From contig JAITWO010000024.1 of NCBI GenBank assembly GCA_031285205.1, positions 1 through 51,245 on the forward strand: a stretch of DNA of 51,245 nt, written 5' to 3'. This DNA is from Methanomassiliicoccaceae archaeon (GTDB lineage Archaea; Thermoplasmatota; Thermoplasmata; Methanomassiliicoccales; Methanomethylophilaceae). The notes under the pieces are model-generated. The model made no database searches and was not told the origin of the DNA. It worked only from the letters and a program-made list of their open reading frames with translations. The position numbers and the translations under genes were made by a program. Positions 23,463 to 32,053 of this stretch are shown piece after piece (position 1 is the stretch's first letter; each line of letters starts with the position of its first letter).

Positions 23463-24310
23463 CCAAAGCGTTCTGTCCGGGCCACATAACATGTTTTTTC
23501 TCACCGGTGCGTACCGACGACGTCATGACGACCGGCTCGCTCGGCGCGGGGATAAGACTGGACAAAGGAGTGAACGTCACACTGGAAGAGCGCCGCGACA
23601 AAAGGATGGAAGCAACGATCAACGGGAAGGAGTGCGACGCCGCGATATCAAAGGACACGGTCAGGTCATTGGCGCCGGGAAGGGGCTTTGATATGACCAT
23701 CGAATGCGAGCTGCCGATATCACAGGGCATGGGGACCAGCGCCGCCGGCGCGATAGCTGCGGGGCTTTGCGTGACAGAGATGCTTGGGACGGAGGAACAT
23801 GATGCATATGTCGCGGCGCACATCGCGGAAGTGAGGAACGGCGGAGGGCTAGGAGATGTCGCGGGAATAATGGGAGGAAGGCAGGCAGTACGGGTGAGGG
23901 CGGGCATACAGCCGCACGGAAGGGTAATCGATACCGGGATCGGGATGAACATCACAGTCGCCGTATTAGGTGACAAGATGATGACAAAGGATGTGCTCTC
24001 AGACCCCGCATCCATGGAAAGAATAAAGGCCGAGGGGGTGCGATGCGTCAACGAATACATGAACAGCCAGACAGAAAAAATGTTGTATAGGCTGTCATCA
24101 GGGTTCACCGACTCGTCAGGCCTGGCGACGAAAGAGGTCAGGCATGCATTGTCGCTTCTGAGAAAGAACCACGCAGCGTCCATGTGCATGCTCGGGAACA
24201 GCATATTCACCAACGCATCGGAACAACAGGCAAGGAAGCTGCTGGGCGATCATGTGGACATATTATCACTTTCAACAGGCGGCGGGCCGAGGGTCATTCG
24301 TAAAGCGTGA
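23459..24310 (+). CDS. Pantoate kinase (GHMP family)
   Basis: A 283-residue GHMP-type kinase of the archaeal pantoate kinase group. The N-terminal 'KAFCPGHITCFFSPV' and the glycine-rich ATP loop 'ISQGMGTSAAGAIAAGL' (about residues 83-99) are clear, and 'RNGGGLGDVAGIMGGRQAVR' (about 122-141) is typical of this family. It phosphorylates pantoate, the archaeal alternative to pantothenate kinase, and its linkage to coaBC by an ATGA overlap supports this. The partner phosphopantothenate synthetase is not in the window. The 3' end overlaps the convergent DUF357 gene by 17 bases. Confidence 0.9.
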   Translation: MTKAFCPGHITCFFSPVRTDDVMTTGSLGAGIRLDKGVNVTLEERRDKRMEATINGKECDAAISKDTVRSLAPGRGFDMTIECELPISQGMGTSAAGAIAAGLCVTEMLGTEEHDAYVAAHIAEVRNGGGLGDVAGIMGGRQAVRVRAGIQPHGRVIDTGIGMNITVAVLGDKMMTKDVLSDPASMERIKAEGVRCVNEYMNSQTEKMLYRLSSGFTDSSGLATKEVRHALSLLRKNHAASMCMLGNSIFTNASEQQARKLLGDHVDILSLSTGGGPRVIRKA

Positions 24311-24587
24311 ACAGCCGGTCGTCGCCGCCGACGTCAAACAACCCCAGCCTTGCCCCGCAGTCCAGCCATCCGTGCGCATAGTTCACCGACGCAAAGGCAT
24401 TCACCAGATCACCATTCTCCATGAAATGCACAGCATCAGCGTAATACGATGACGCCATGTTTAGGAAATCATCTGCCATCCTTTTCCCGAAGGACCTGTC
24501 AGGGGCCGCGACCCTCAGTTTATTCAGCGCATCCTTTGTTATCCTCAGATATTTTTCTATCTTCTCAGAACTTATAACATTCTGCAT
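24294..24587 (-). CDS. DUF357 family protein
   Basis: A 97-residue helical protein of the archaeal DUF357 family: 'KIEKYLRITKDALNKL', 'MASSYYADAVHFMENGDLVNAFASVNYAHGWLDCGARLGLF' in parts, the second half being the conserved core. Function unknown. It starts six bases after the stop of the HerA-type ATPase gene on the same strand, so it is co-transcribed with it, and its end overlaps pantoate kinase. Confidence 0.88.
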   Translation of the reverse strand: MQNVISSEKIEKYLRITKDALNKLRVAAPDRSFGKRMADDFLNMASSYYADAVHFMENGDLVNAFASVNYAHGWLDCGARLGLFDVGGDDRLFTLYE

Positions 24588-24593
24588 AACACA

Positions 24594-26573
24594 TCAGTCC
24601 TCTGACAGCACCTTAACGCCGGAGCCTCCGTGCCTGCTCTCGCGCGGCCTGACATCCACCAGCAGCGGCGCCTCGATGCCCGCGCCCACGACCATCGCGA
24701 TACCGATGGGCATCGTCTGTATGTCTTCGGTCATTCCGTTGGTCAGCCCCTCGACCGATGAAGCAATAGCTTTCACGTCGTTCGGGTTAGTAACTTTCAA
24801 TATTATCTGCGTTCCGCATTGGCTCAGGACGTTCTTGTCTATCTTCGCCGGCCTCTGGCTTATCACCATCAGACCAAGCCCGAACTTCCTTCCTTCGGAA
24901 GCTATCGTTGCCAGCGCCCTCGACGATATAGCGGTCCCCTGCTGAGGGCAGTAGTTGTGCGCCTCTTCGATTATCATCATCATCGGCGGCACGTTGCCGA
25001 GCTTGCGCATCTCGAACATCAGGGTGCTGAGACGCCTGACGATAAGCTCCTGTATATCAGGCGGAACGCCTTTAAGATTGATGACGGTCGTTCTTCCCTC
25101 TTCCACCAGTTCATCGACACGGTTGCCGCGGGTTGCGAAGATACCTATCTCATCAAGGTACTCCAGTTCGGTTATCAGCATCGGGTTCTTGTTCTCCTCA
25201 TCCCTGGAAAGCACATCTATCAGCTCCCTTACCGAATAGGAATCCTGCCGTTCCCTAAGGTAGTCGATAGCCTTCCGCAGCGACGGAAGATGGGAGCGTA
25301 TGTCGTTCGTGCGCGTGAGCTCAAGTATCTCTCTCGCCTCGAGCGTCCTCAGCGTGAATCTCAGCGGCCTGGAGTCTCCCGCGGCGTTCTTTGATATCGT
25401 GAATTCGTTTATGTGGTCGGCGTATCCCCTCGGCGCAACGCCGAATCTCTTATCGCCCGGCTTCCCCACATCCCTCATCGCCGAATACTCGCCGTGAGGG
25501 TCAATGATCATGCATGTGACCTTATGCTTCATCAGTTCTTCGATGATGTCGCCGGACATGTAGCTCTTTCCGCCCCCGGTCTTCGCCAGGATGCACGCAT
25601 GCCGCTGCAGCAGGTCATTGATGTCAAGATACACAGGGACGCCGTGACCGTGCAACAGTCCGATGTATGCGCCGCTCTTCTCTTTCATCTTCAGCCCGAG
25701 CACGCTCTGGATCAGCGCATCGTTAGCCCTGAAGACCGGCTTGCCGGCGCTGAAGGTGGTCCTCGGCACCTGAAGCAGACCCCTGTCATCCCTGTATCCG
25801 ACAACATCTATCTGGGCGCTGATGATCCCCTGTATGTCCGTGTTCCCGTTCATGTTCAGTGTTTTTTCCAGCGAGAGGTCAGTTTTTCTTATGAGGCTGC
25901 CCACCTGGCACAGGACAGGACCGCAGTCATCATGTTCCGCCATTATGTATTCTGATTTCTCCATGTGGGCGATGACGCGGCAACTGAACACGGATGTTCC
26001 CACGTTGCCGTATATTATACCCACCTCCTCCGTCCTGTCGGATATATTGCCGGCATTCGCCGTAGGGGGCCTTGTCACCGGGCCCTTGTATTCAGGTATA
26101 GGTCTCGGTGCGGCCTTCTTCTCCGGTTCGGGCGCAGCGGCCTTCAGCGGCTGCGGCGTGGTCTTCTTCACAGGCTGCGGTTCCGCTGCTCCGGACGGTG
26201 CGGCCTTCAGCGGCTGCGCCGCCGGTCTGGGCGCAGGCTCGGCCTTCTTGGCAGGAACGGACTCTTCTTTTGCAGACGGCCTTGGTGTCGGTTCGGCCTT
26301 CTTGGCAGGAAGCGTTTTCTCCTTCGCCGCCGGTTTCGGTGCGGACTCGGCCTTCTTGGCAGACCGTGATTCCTCTTTTGCAGGTTGCTTCGGTGCCGGT
26401 TCAGTTTTCTTGGCAGGCTGTGGTTTGCTGGTCAGGACCGGTTCGGGCTTCGGGCGAGCCATACGTTCCTCTTGTTTGTCCTGGAACCTCTCCGCCGGTT
26501 TTATCGGGACGTCCTCCTCATCCTCATTAGCCTCCTCGGCCTTTCTGTTTCTTAATCTGTCCAATAGTCCCAT
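24594..26573 (-). CDS. HerA-like ATPase/helicase with low-complexity N-terminus
   Basis: A 659-residue HerA/FtsK-superfamily (DUF87) ATPase. Residues 1-170 are low complexity, rich in Ala, Lys, Pro and Glu, with four 18-residue repeats. A HAS-barrel-like beta domain follows (about 175-310). The motor has Walker A LAKTGGGKSYMSG (about 333-345), the 'MIIDPHGEYSAM' strand (about 357-368) and Walker B MIIEEAHNYCPQQG (about 537-550), with the arginine-finger-type 'RALATIASEGRKFGLGLMVISQRP' segment. HerA acts with NurA in DNA end resection, but NurA is not adjacent. The ATG at 26573 (MGLLDRLRNRK) is preferred over the upstream ATG at 26588. Confidence 0.85.
   Translation of the reverse strand: MGLLDRLRNRKAEEANEDEEDVPIKPAERFQDKQEERMARPKPEPVLTSKPQPAKKTEPAPKQPAKEESRSAKKAESAPKPAAKEKTLPAKKAEPTPRPSAKEESVPAKKAEPAPRPAAQPLKAAPSGAAEPQPVKKTTPQPLKAAAPEPEKKAAPRPIPEYKGPVTRPPTANAGNISDRTEEVGIIYGNVGTSVFSCRVIAHMEKSEYIMAEHDDCGPVLCQVGSLIRKTDLSLEKTLNMNGNTDIQGIISAQIDVVGYRDDRGLLQVPRTTFSAGKPVFRANDALIQSVLGLKMKEKSGAYIGLLHGHGVPVYLDINDLLQRHACILAKTGGGKSYMSGDIIEELMKHKVTCMIIDPHGEYSAMRDVGKPGDKRFGVAPRGYADHINEFTISKNAAGDSRPLRFTLRTLEAREILELTRTNDIRSHLPSLRKAIDYLRERQDSYSVRELIDVLSRDEENKNPMLITELEYLDEIGIFATRGNRVDELVEEGRTTVINLKGVPPDIQELIVRRLSTLMFEMRKLGNVPPMMMIIEEAHNYCPQQGTAISSRALATIASEGRKFGLGLMVISQRPAKIDKNVLSQCGTQIILKVTNPNDVKAIASSVEGLTNGMTEDIQTMPIGIAMVVGAGIEAPLLVDVRPRESRHGGSGVKVLSED
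26202..26417 (-). repeat. Four 54-base coding repeats in the HerA-like gene
   Basis: Four consecutive 18-residue units, each of the form PAKKAEPxPRPxAKEESV, occupy residues 58-129 counted from the ATG at 26588. DNA and protein copies are both alike, so the tract probably expands and contracts by slippage or recombination. Confidence 0.75.
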
Positions 26574-26665
26574 GAATGCATCCTGCAAGATACATGAGGA
26601 AATGATGATAAAAATGTTGTGCGCTCCCGTTACGTATAATAAACTTCAAAACATATCCTCTTGGC

Positions 26666-27550
26666 ATGATAGTCATTGGCGGTTCGTCATCCCGCGACCT
26701 CGCGAAGGAACTTGCGATGAGATTGGAATGCAAGTGCATTCTGGCATCATCAACAAGGTTCCCGGACGGCGAATGTTACACAAGGATAGAGGGAGAAACA
26801 CTCAACGACGATGTTGTCATCGTGCAGAACACATATCCGGACCAGAACATCATAGAGATGCTCCTCATCCAGGATGCGGCAAAGAGGATGGGGGCCAAGA
26901 AGATAACGTTGGTCATACCATACTTCGGGTATGCGAGGCAGGACCGTATATTCAAGCCGGGAGAACCGGAAAGCGCCAAGGTGATGATAAATCATCTCGG
27001 CCTTGTATGTGACCGCGTGATAACGATAGACATACACAAAGAAGACGTGCTGAAGAATTTCAAGTGCCCGGCAATCGATCTCAAGGCATCTGCGGCTATA
27101 GCGGAATTCTTCATGGATAAGGGGATAGATGTCGTCCTGGCCCCGGACGCCGGTGCGGCGGAGAGGGCGAAGGATGTCGGGAGCAGAATGAATCTGCCGT
27201 ATGACCATCTGGAAAAGGTGAGGCTGTCAGGCACGGAAGTGAGGATCGCGCCGGCCCGCATGGACTGCAGCGGCAAGAACGTGCTGATAGTGGACGATAT
27301 CATAGCGACCGGAGGGACGATACTTGCGGCGACGATACAGTTAAAGCAGGCAGGTGCGAAGAGCGTTTCTGTGGTATGCACGCACGGCGTGTTCACCGGT
27401 GACGCCATACAAAGACTTACGGGGAATCAGATAGACGTGCTTCTGTGCTGCAACACCCTGGAGAGCAAAGTATCGAACATCTCGGTCGCGAGCATTGTTG
27501 CGGAAGAACTGAAAAAAGGAAAGAAGAAAAGGCTGCTCAGGAAGAGCTGA
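26666..27550 (+). CDS. prs: Ribose-phosphate pyrophosphokinase
   Basis: A 294-residue archaeal PRPP synthetase. It has the flexible 'FPDGECYTRIE' strand, the ATP-binding 'PYFGYARQDRIFKPGE', the 'VLAPDAGAAERAK' strand and the PRPP loop 'LIVDDIIATGGT' (about residues 207-218). It makes PRPP from ribose 5-phosphate and ATP for nucleotide, histidine and related syntheses. It diverges from the HerA-type gene and precedes proS by four bases. Confidence 0.95.
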   Translation: MIVIGGSSSRDLAKELAMRLECKCILASSTRFPDGECYTRIEGETLNDDVVIVQNTYPDQNIIEMLLIQDAAKRMGAKKITLVIPYFGYARQDRIFKPGEPESAKVMINHLGLVCDRVITIDIHKEDVLKNFKCPAIDLKASAAIAEFFMDKGIDVVLAPDAGAAERAKDVGSRMNLPYDHLEKVRLSGTEVRIAPARMDCSGKNVLIVDDIIATGGTILAATIQLKQAGAKSVSVVCTHGVFTGDAIQRLTGNQIDVLLCCNTLESKVSNISVASIVAEELKKGKKKRLLRKS

Positions 27551-27554
27551 TCTT

Positions 27555-28952
27555 ATGGAAAAGGACACTAATTTCAACGAATGGTACAACGATATCGTGG
27601 AGAAGGCAGGGTTATCTGACAAGAGGTACCCGATCAAGGGAATGAATGTATGGACGCCGTACGGCTGGAAGATAATGAGGCAGATCGACACCTTCATAAG
27701 AAGGGAACTCGACGGCACAGGGCACGACGAGGTCTGTTTCCCGCTGCTGATCCCGGAGACCGAGTTCAAGAAGGAGAAGGAGCACATAAAAGGGTTTGAC
27801 TCAGAGGTGTACTGGGTGACGCATGCCGGCCTCAACGAACTGGATGTGCGTCTCGTCGTAAGGCCGACAAGCGAGACCGCCATGTACCCTATGTTCTCAC
27901 TGTGGGTGCGGTCGCACACCGACCTCCCGCTGAAAGTGTACCAGATAGTGAACACGTTCAGGTACGAGACGAAACAGACCCGGTCGTTCATCAGGGTGAG
28001 GGAGATACACTTCTTCGAGTCGCACACATGCCACGTTTCGGAAGAGGATGCACAGAGTCAAGTGGAGGAGGACTTCGGGATCCTGGAGAGATTATCGAAG
28101 GAGCTGTGCCTTCCGTACTCACTGCTCATGCGCACCGAATGGGACAAGTTCCCCGGTGCGCACTATACCGTCGGCCTGGACACAGCGATGCCGAACGGGA
28201 GGATGCTGCAGATAGGCTCTATACACCATTATCGCACGAACTTCTCGATACCGTATAACATAACATACGAGAACGAGGCCGGCGAGCATGTTCATGCACA
28301 TCAGACAACGTATGGGATGTCCGAAAGGCTGGTGGGAGCGATAATAGGGGTGCACGGCGATGATAAAGGATTGGTGCTCCCTCCGCCGGTGGCGCCTATA
28401 CAAGCGGTCATAATACCCATAATATCGAAGGGCAATGCGGACGTTGTCATGGAAGAGGCAAGAAAGATAGAGAAGAAGCTGAACGAAGCGAGGATACGCG
28501 TGAAGCTCGATGACAGGGATGAGAGGCCAGGGAGCAAGTTCTTCGATTGGGAGATAAAAGGCGTCCCGCTGAGATTGGAGATAGGGACGAGGGATATCGA
28601 GAAGGAAGCGGTATCGTTCGTGAGAAGGGACGACGGAGGGAAGGGAACGATAGCGACGGGCTCAATAGTTGAGGGGGTCCGCCTGATACTCGGCGTTATA
28701 CGGAAAGATATGTACGACAGGGCGTGGGAGAAACAGAGGTCCAATGTCGCAACGATAACCTCCCTGAAGGACCTCCCGGAGAAGACACTGAGGTTCGGGT
28801 GGTGCGGCTCAGAGGAATGCGGCCATAGGTTCGAGGACGAGAATGAGCTGAAGCTGCTCGGGACCCCCTACGAGCATGAGGAGTTCGACGGCACATGCAT
28901 AATATGCGGAAAACATACCAATAAAGCGGCATACGCCTCAAGGTCCATGTGA
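27555..28952 (+). CDS. proS: Prolyl-tRNA synthetase
   Basis: A 465-residue class II synthetase of the archaeal/eukaryotic type. Motif 2 and 3 regions are visible ('RVREIHFFESHTCHVSEEDA', 'VVRPTSETAMYPMFSLW', 'TYGMSERLVGAIIGVHGDDKGLVLPPPVAP'). The C-terminal domain ends with a zinc-binding cysteine set (WCGSEECGHRF and CIICGKHTNK) and a terminal extension ending ASRSM. It charges tRNA-Pro. Transcribed with prs. Confidence 0.95.
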   Translation: MEKDTNFNEWYNDIVEKAGLSDKRYPIKGMNVWTPYGWKIMRQIDTFIRRELDGTGHDEVCFPLLIPETEFKKEKEHIKGFDSEVYWVTHAGLNELDVRLVVRPTSETAMYPMFSLWVRSHTDLPLKVYQIVNTFRYETKQTRSFIRVREIHFFESHTCHVSEEDAQSQVEEDFGILERLSKELCLPYSLLMRTEWDKFPGAHYTVGLDTAMPNGRMLQIGSIHHYRTNFSIPYNITYENEAGEHVHAHQTTYGMSERLVGAIIGVHGDDKGLVLPPPVAPIQAVIIPIISKGNADVVMEEARKIEKKLNEARIRVKLDDRDERPGSKFFDWEIKGVPLRLEIGTRDIEKEAVSFVRRDDGGKGTIATGSIVEGVRLILGVIRKDMYDRAWEKQRSNVATITSLKDLPEKTLRFGWCGSEECGHRFEDENELKLLGTPYEHEEFDGTCIICGKHTNKAAYASRSM

Positions 28953-28959
28953 TTACTCA

Positions 28960-29772
28960 TCAGGGCCGTTCCAAAAAACCTTTCGCCTCAGCATACACAC
29001 GTTCCGCTGGCTCGAGTGTCACCCACCCGTCCTCCAACGTGAATATGCTGAATCCCAACCGATCCGCGAACTTTTCAGTGGCTGCCTGAAATTCATCAGG
29101 GTCGCCGAGACCGGTGTCTATCTTCATGACCTCATGGTAATCCGCCATCTCGAACACCATCTTCAGCATGGACTCGTCGCCCGTGTCAACTCCTTTGAAC
29201 AGTTCCATCCTCCCCAGAAGATCATCATAATTCGTTGCGAACGCCGGCGTGAAGTACATTATTCCGGGATACTTCCTGAGTAGCCTCAGATACTGCTTCG
29301 TCCCTCCTATGGCCGCCGAGATACAGTCGTCAACAATGTTGCCCTCATTGTCACGTATTATCGTCATCGGTATGCTTAGATTCTCTTTTGCCCATATGTC
29401 GACATCCTTCAGCCCGTTGCCGCACAGCCCATAATACAACGCGATCGCATCGATACGTTCCTCCATGCGCATCATACATCTATGAACCGCATCCCTGAGG
29501 TCTGCCGGCTCCTCATGAAGGCCGAGGTCCATCATCCATATCACTATCGTATACCCATCTTCCTTTATCTTCAGCGAGCCGTTGAGATATTGTTCTTCGT
29601 CAATTATCTCATGTTCGATATTATTCCTGAGAAGTTTTATCTTGATGCTCTTAGCATGACGGTTGTTCAGAACGTAGACGTTCGAAACATCAGGGTCCCT
29701 GGAGATGCTGTATATCAGTTCATCTTCTAGTATTGGGCACGCCATCACCCCAAGGACGCCATCCGCTGCCAT
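28960..29772 (-). CDS. DUF1638 family protein
   Basis: A 270-residue DUF1638 protein, with the family motifs 'VMACPILEDELIY' at the N-terminus and 'LYYGLCGNGLKDV' near residue 117, each with one cysteine that could ligate a cofactor. The family is best known from methanogens, where genes often lie close to corrinoid methyltransferases; that association is background knowledge and no methyltransferase is seen here. Function is unproven. It converges with proS, with seven bases between the stops. Confidence 0.82.
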   Translation of the reverse strand: MAADGVLGVMACPILEDELIYSISRDPDVSNVYVLNNRHAKSIKIKLLRNNIEHEIIDEEQYLNGSLKIKEDGYTIVIWMMDLGLHEEPADLRDAVHRCMMRMEERIDAIALYYGLCGNGLKDVDIWAKENLSIPMTIIRDNEGNIVDDCISAAIGGTKQYLRLLRKYPGIMYFTPAFATNYDDLLGRMELFKGVDTGDESMLKMVFEMADYHEVMKIDTGLGDPDEFQAATEKFADRLGFSIFTLEDGWVTLEPAERVYAEAKGFLERP

Positions 29773-29854
29773 GAATGAAGATACGGTTCAGCGTATATAA
29801 CCGTGAACCCTGAAGAAAATGCTTAACAGTATGAAGCGATGCGGAACTGATACA

Positions 29855-30616
29855 ATGCCGTTCGAAGAGGATGAGTTCATATTCATTGCGGATGCCGATG
29901 AAAAGAGGTATTGGATAAAAGTGTCGTACGGGATGATCAGGATACCGTCCCTCGGAACGGTCGACGGATCAAAGTTCCGGGACATGGACGACGGTAGCAC
30001 CATGATCATCGCCGGTAGCGAATTCACAGCGTTCCGTCCCGGGACGACGGACCTGATAGGGTCGTTGGAAAGAGGGGCGCAGATAATAACACAGAAGGAT
30101 GCGGCATCGATAATAATGAACTGCGACATCAAAAGCGGGGATGTCGTATTAGAGGTGGGCGCAGGGTCCGGTGCCATGACGACCGCGCTGGTCAGGGCGG
30201 TCGCCCCGGAAGGCAGGGTTCATACGGTGGAGATCAGGGAGGATCACGCACTGCGCGCCCTCAAGAATCTGAAAAGAACATCGCTGGATAAGTATTGGGG
30301 ATATCAGATAGGCGATGCAAAGCAGGCGATCGTCAAGATGATCGCGGACGCGCTGGTCATGGACATGCCCGATCCGTGGCTCGCCCTGGAGAACCTTTCA
30401 GCGAACCTCCGTCCCGGAGGGACGATATGCGCTTACGTTCCGAACATGAATCAGGCCGAGTCCGTCGTGAAAGCGCTTAGGGACAGAAAATTCTTCGGCG
30501 TGCGGACCGTCGAACTTCTGGAAAGGGAAATGGAAGTACATCCCGGAGGGATAAGGCCATCGTTCCAGATGTTAGGTCATACCGGATATCTGGTCTTCGG
30601 AAGAAAGAGAGCTTAA
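29855..30616 (+). CDS. trmI: tRNA (adenine-N1)-methyltransferase, TrmI-type
   Basis: A 253-residue SAM-dependent methyltransferase of the TrmI/Trm61 family (m1A57/58). The small N-terminal beta domain (MPFEEDEFIFIADADEKRYW) leads to the Rossmann core with motif I 'VLEVGAGSGAMTTALVRAV' (about residues 100-118), 'HTVEIREDHALRALKNL', 'ALVMDMPDPW' as motif IV and the C-terminal 'RPSFQMLGHTGYLVFGR'. Upstream ATGs at 29819 and 29831 are in frame, but the TATA-like GTATATAAC at 29793-29801 would place the RNA start near 29822, so one of the later ATGs is likelier. The 3' end overlaps ribK by 45 bases. Confidence 0.85.
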   Translation: MPFEEDEFIFIADADEKRYWIKVSYGMIRIPSLGTVDGSKFRDMDDGSTMIIAGSEFTAFRPGTTDLIGSLERGAQIITQKDAASIIMNCDIKSGDVVLEVGAGSGAMTTALVRAVAPEGRVHTVEIREDHALRALKNLKRTSLDKYWGYQIGDAKQAIVKMIADALVMDMPDPWLALENLSANLRPGGTICAYVPNMNQAESVVKALRDRKFFGVRTVELLEREMEVHPGGIRPSFQMLGHTGYLVFGRKRA

Positions 30617-31270
30617 GTCTATTATCACACCGATCTCGTCGCCGTCGTTGATGCTCAGCGTCCTCCGGAGATGGAATTTGCACACTATCTCCAAAATGTC
30701 CGAATAATGGGACCTTTGCGGTATGACGAGCGCGCACTCAAGGTTCTGTATCTTTGCTTTGTATGCGACGACATTCCCGAACGTCCTTCCGTCCTTTTCA
30801 AACCCTTCGATCAGATGGCCGGGCGTGTAGCGTATCACTTCCAATTTGCCGAGATCCTCCTTCGACACTTTTATATTCAGGGTGCCCTCGAACGGCCTGA
30901 ATCCCAGCAGGCTCTGGAACTGGTCCATGTAGGGTTTCTGGGTGATGTAATAGCCTCCTTCCCCCATACCGGTGACGACCTTCCCGTGTATGGCAACGTG
31001 ATCCGTCAGCTCGAATATGCGTCTGTACTCATTATATTCCTTTTTCAATTCCTCAACCCCGGAATCGGTGATCTTTATGCGTTGTTTCCTTGCGCCAAGG
31101 TCACGGACCAGATATTTCTCGTCCAGAAGTTCCAATATCCTTTTTGATGCGGACTGCTGGCTCATGCCGAGCACGACGCCCAGCTCACGCGACGACACGG
31201 CAATGTAATTGTTTATGCCGCCGAGCAGGGCGATCTTCCGCAACGCGAAAGAAAATTTCTCATCCATCAA
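30572..31270 (-). CDS. ribK: CTP-dependent riboflavin kinase with N-terminal HTH
   Basis: A 232-residue archaeal riboflavin kinase (DUF120). Residues 1-90 form a winged helix ('AVSSRELGVVLGMSQQSASKRILELLDE'). The kinase domain follows with 'GKVVTGMGEGGYYI', 'GFRPFEGTLNIKV' and 'TPGHLIEGF', the CTP and flavin contact regions. It uses CTP, not ATP, to make FMN. The fused wHTH suggests it may also regulate its own genes, as proposed for related RbkR proteins. It overlaps the convergent tRNA methyltransferase gene by 45 bases. Confidence 0.93.
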   Translation of the reverse strand: MMDEKFSFALRKIALLGGINNYIAVSSRELGVVLGMSQQSASKRILELLDEKYLVRDLGARKQRIKITDSGVEELKKEYNEYRRIFELTDHVAIHGKVVTGMGEGGYYITQKPYMDQFQSLLGFRPFEGTLNIKVSKEDLGKLEVIRYTPGHLIEGFEKDGRTFGNVVAYKAKIQNLECALVIPQRSHYSDILEIVCKFHLRRTLSINDGDEIGVIIDLSSLSSEDQISGMT

Positions 31271-31406
31271 TCCAAATTAGGCTTATCAGGATATTAACAT
31301 TGCGTCTGCGGACAGCCGGAACCGGACATATCGTCGCGCTTGGGAGCACACATTCAGTGGAATGTATTAATAAATAGAAAGTATGTCGAGGGACATAGGT
31401 GTAAAC

Positions 31407-31775
31407 ATGGTAGGGAGACCAAAATATGTCGCCGCCGCTTCAATAATAGCTCTGATCGGGGCGTTCCTGACGATCGTTGTCGCCGTATCGGGGTTCGATA
31501 TCGAGGAGGAAGGTCTCGCGATGAAGATGGGACTCTGCGTACTGTCCCTGATACTGTTCCTTGCGGTCTGCGGGTCGCTGAACACAAACGGGCAGTGGAC
31601 GTGGAGATTCCTGATATTCATGGAGGTCCTATGCACAGCGGTCCCGGTCATCGGGTTCATGCTGGAGGCGATAGATCTCCTGTTCGCAGCGGCACTGGCC
31701 ATACTGGCAGGCCTTACGGTGGTCTTCTCCGTACAGGCGGAGACGAGACGCTGGGTAGAGGCGGACAGGCTCTGA
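31407..31775 (+). CDS. Hypothetical four-helix membrane protein
   Basis: A 122-residue integral membrane protein with four predicted helices at about residues 6-28, 39-58, 66-84 and 88-106, and a charged C-terminus (AETRRWVEADRL). No family recognised. The ATG at 31407 (MVGRPKYVAAA) is used; an in-frame ATG at 31383 would add eight mostly polar residues. A TATA-like TATTAATAAATAG sits just before. It stands alone, and the 278 bases after it hold no gene I can support. Confidence 0.65.
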   Translation: MVGRPKYVAAASIIALIGAFLTIVVAVSGFDIEEEGLAMKMGLCVLSLILFLAVCGSLNTNGQWTWRFLIFMEVLCTAVPVIGFMLEAIDLLFAAALAILAGLTVVFSVQAETRRWVEADRL

Positions 31776-32020
31776 GAAACATCCTTAATGATACACAGGG
31801 CGGCCTCGCCCGTATATTTTCATCATCGTCCGTCATGCTTTGCCCAGTCTTTCATTGAGGCAATTGGGCATAATACAGACTTTGTGTGCAAGTCCGACCC
31901 GGGTGCGAACGGAGGTTCATGGAACTCGCTCACCACACGCCCCACTTATCGTCCAGATGATCATATGATGCACGCGTGACCGTCATCAGGACGCGCATAG
32001 CTCACGCTCATCATGACGGA

Positions 32021-32050
32021 ATAAAACAAAAAGGGAACGGCGAGAGCCGT
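32021..32050 (-). terminator. Hairpin with T tract after the DUF998 gene
   Basis: On the minus strand ACGGC-TCTC-GCCGT (32037-32050) is followed by CCCTTTTTGTTTTATT, starting three bases after the stop at 32054. Archaeal termination uses T-runs, so this is a plausible terminator. Confidence 0.5.
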
Positions 32051-32053
32051 CCG

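Noticed and set aside
31788-31979. 63-codon frame after the small membrane-protein gene
   Set aside because: Residues look random, it has no promoter at a suitable distance, and it does not resemble any protein I know.
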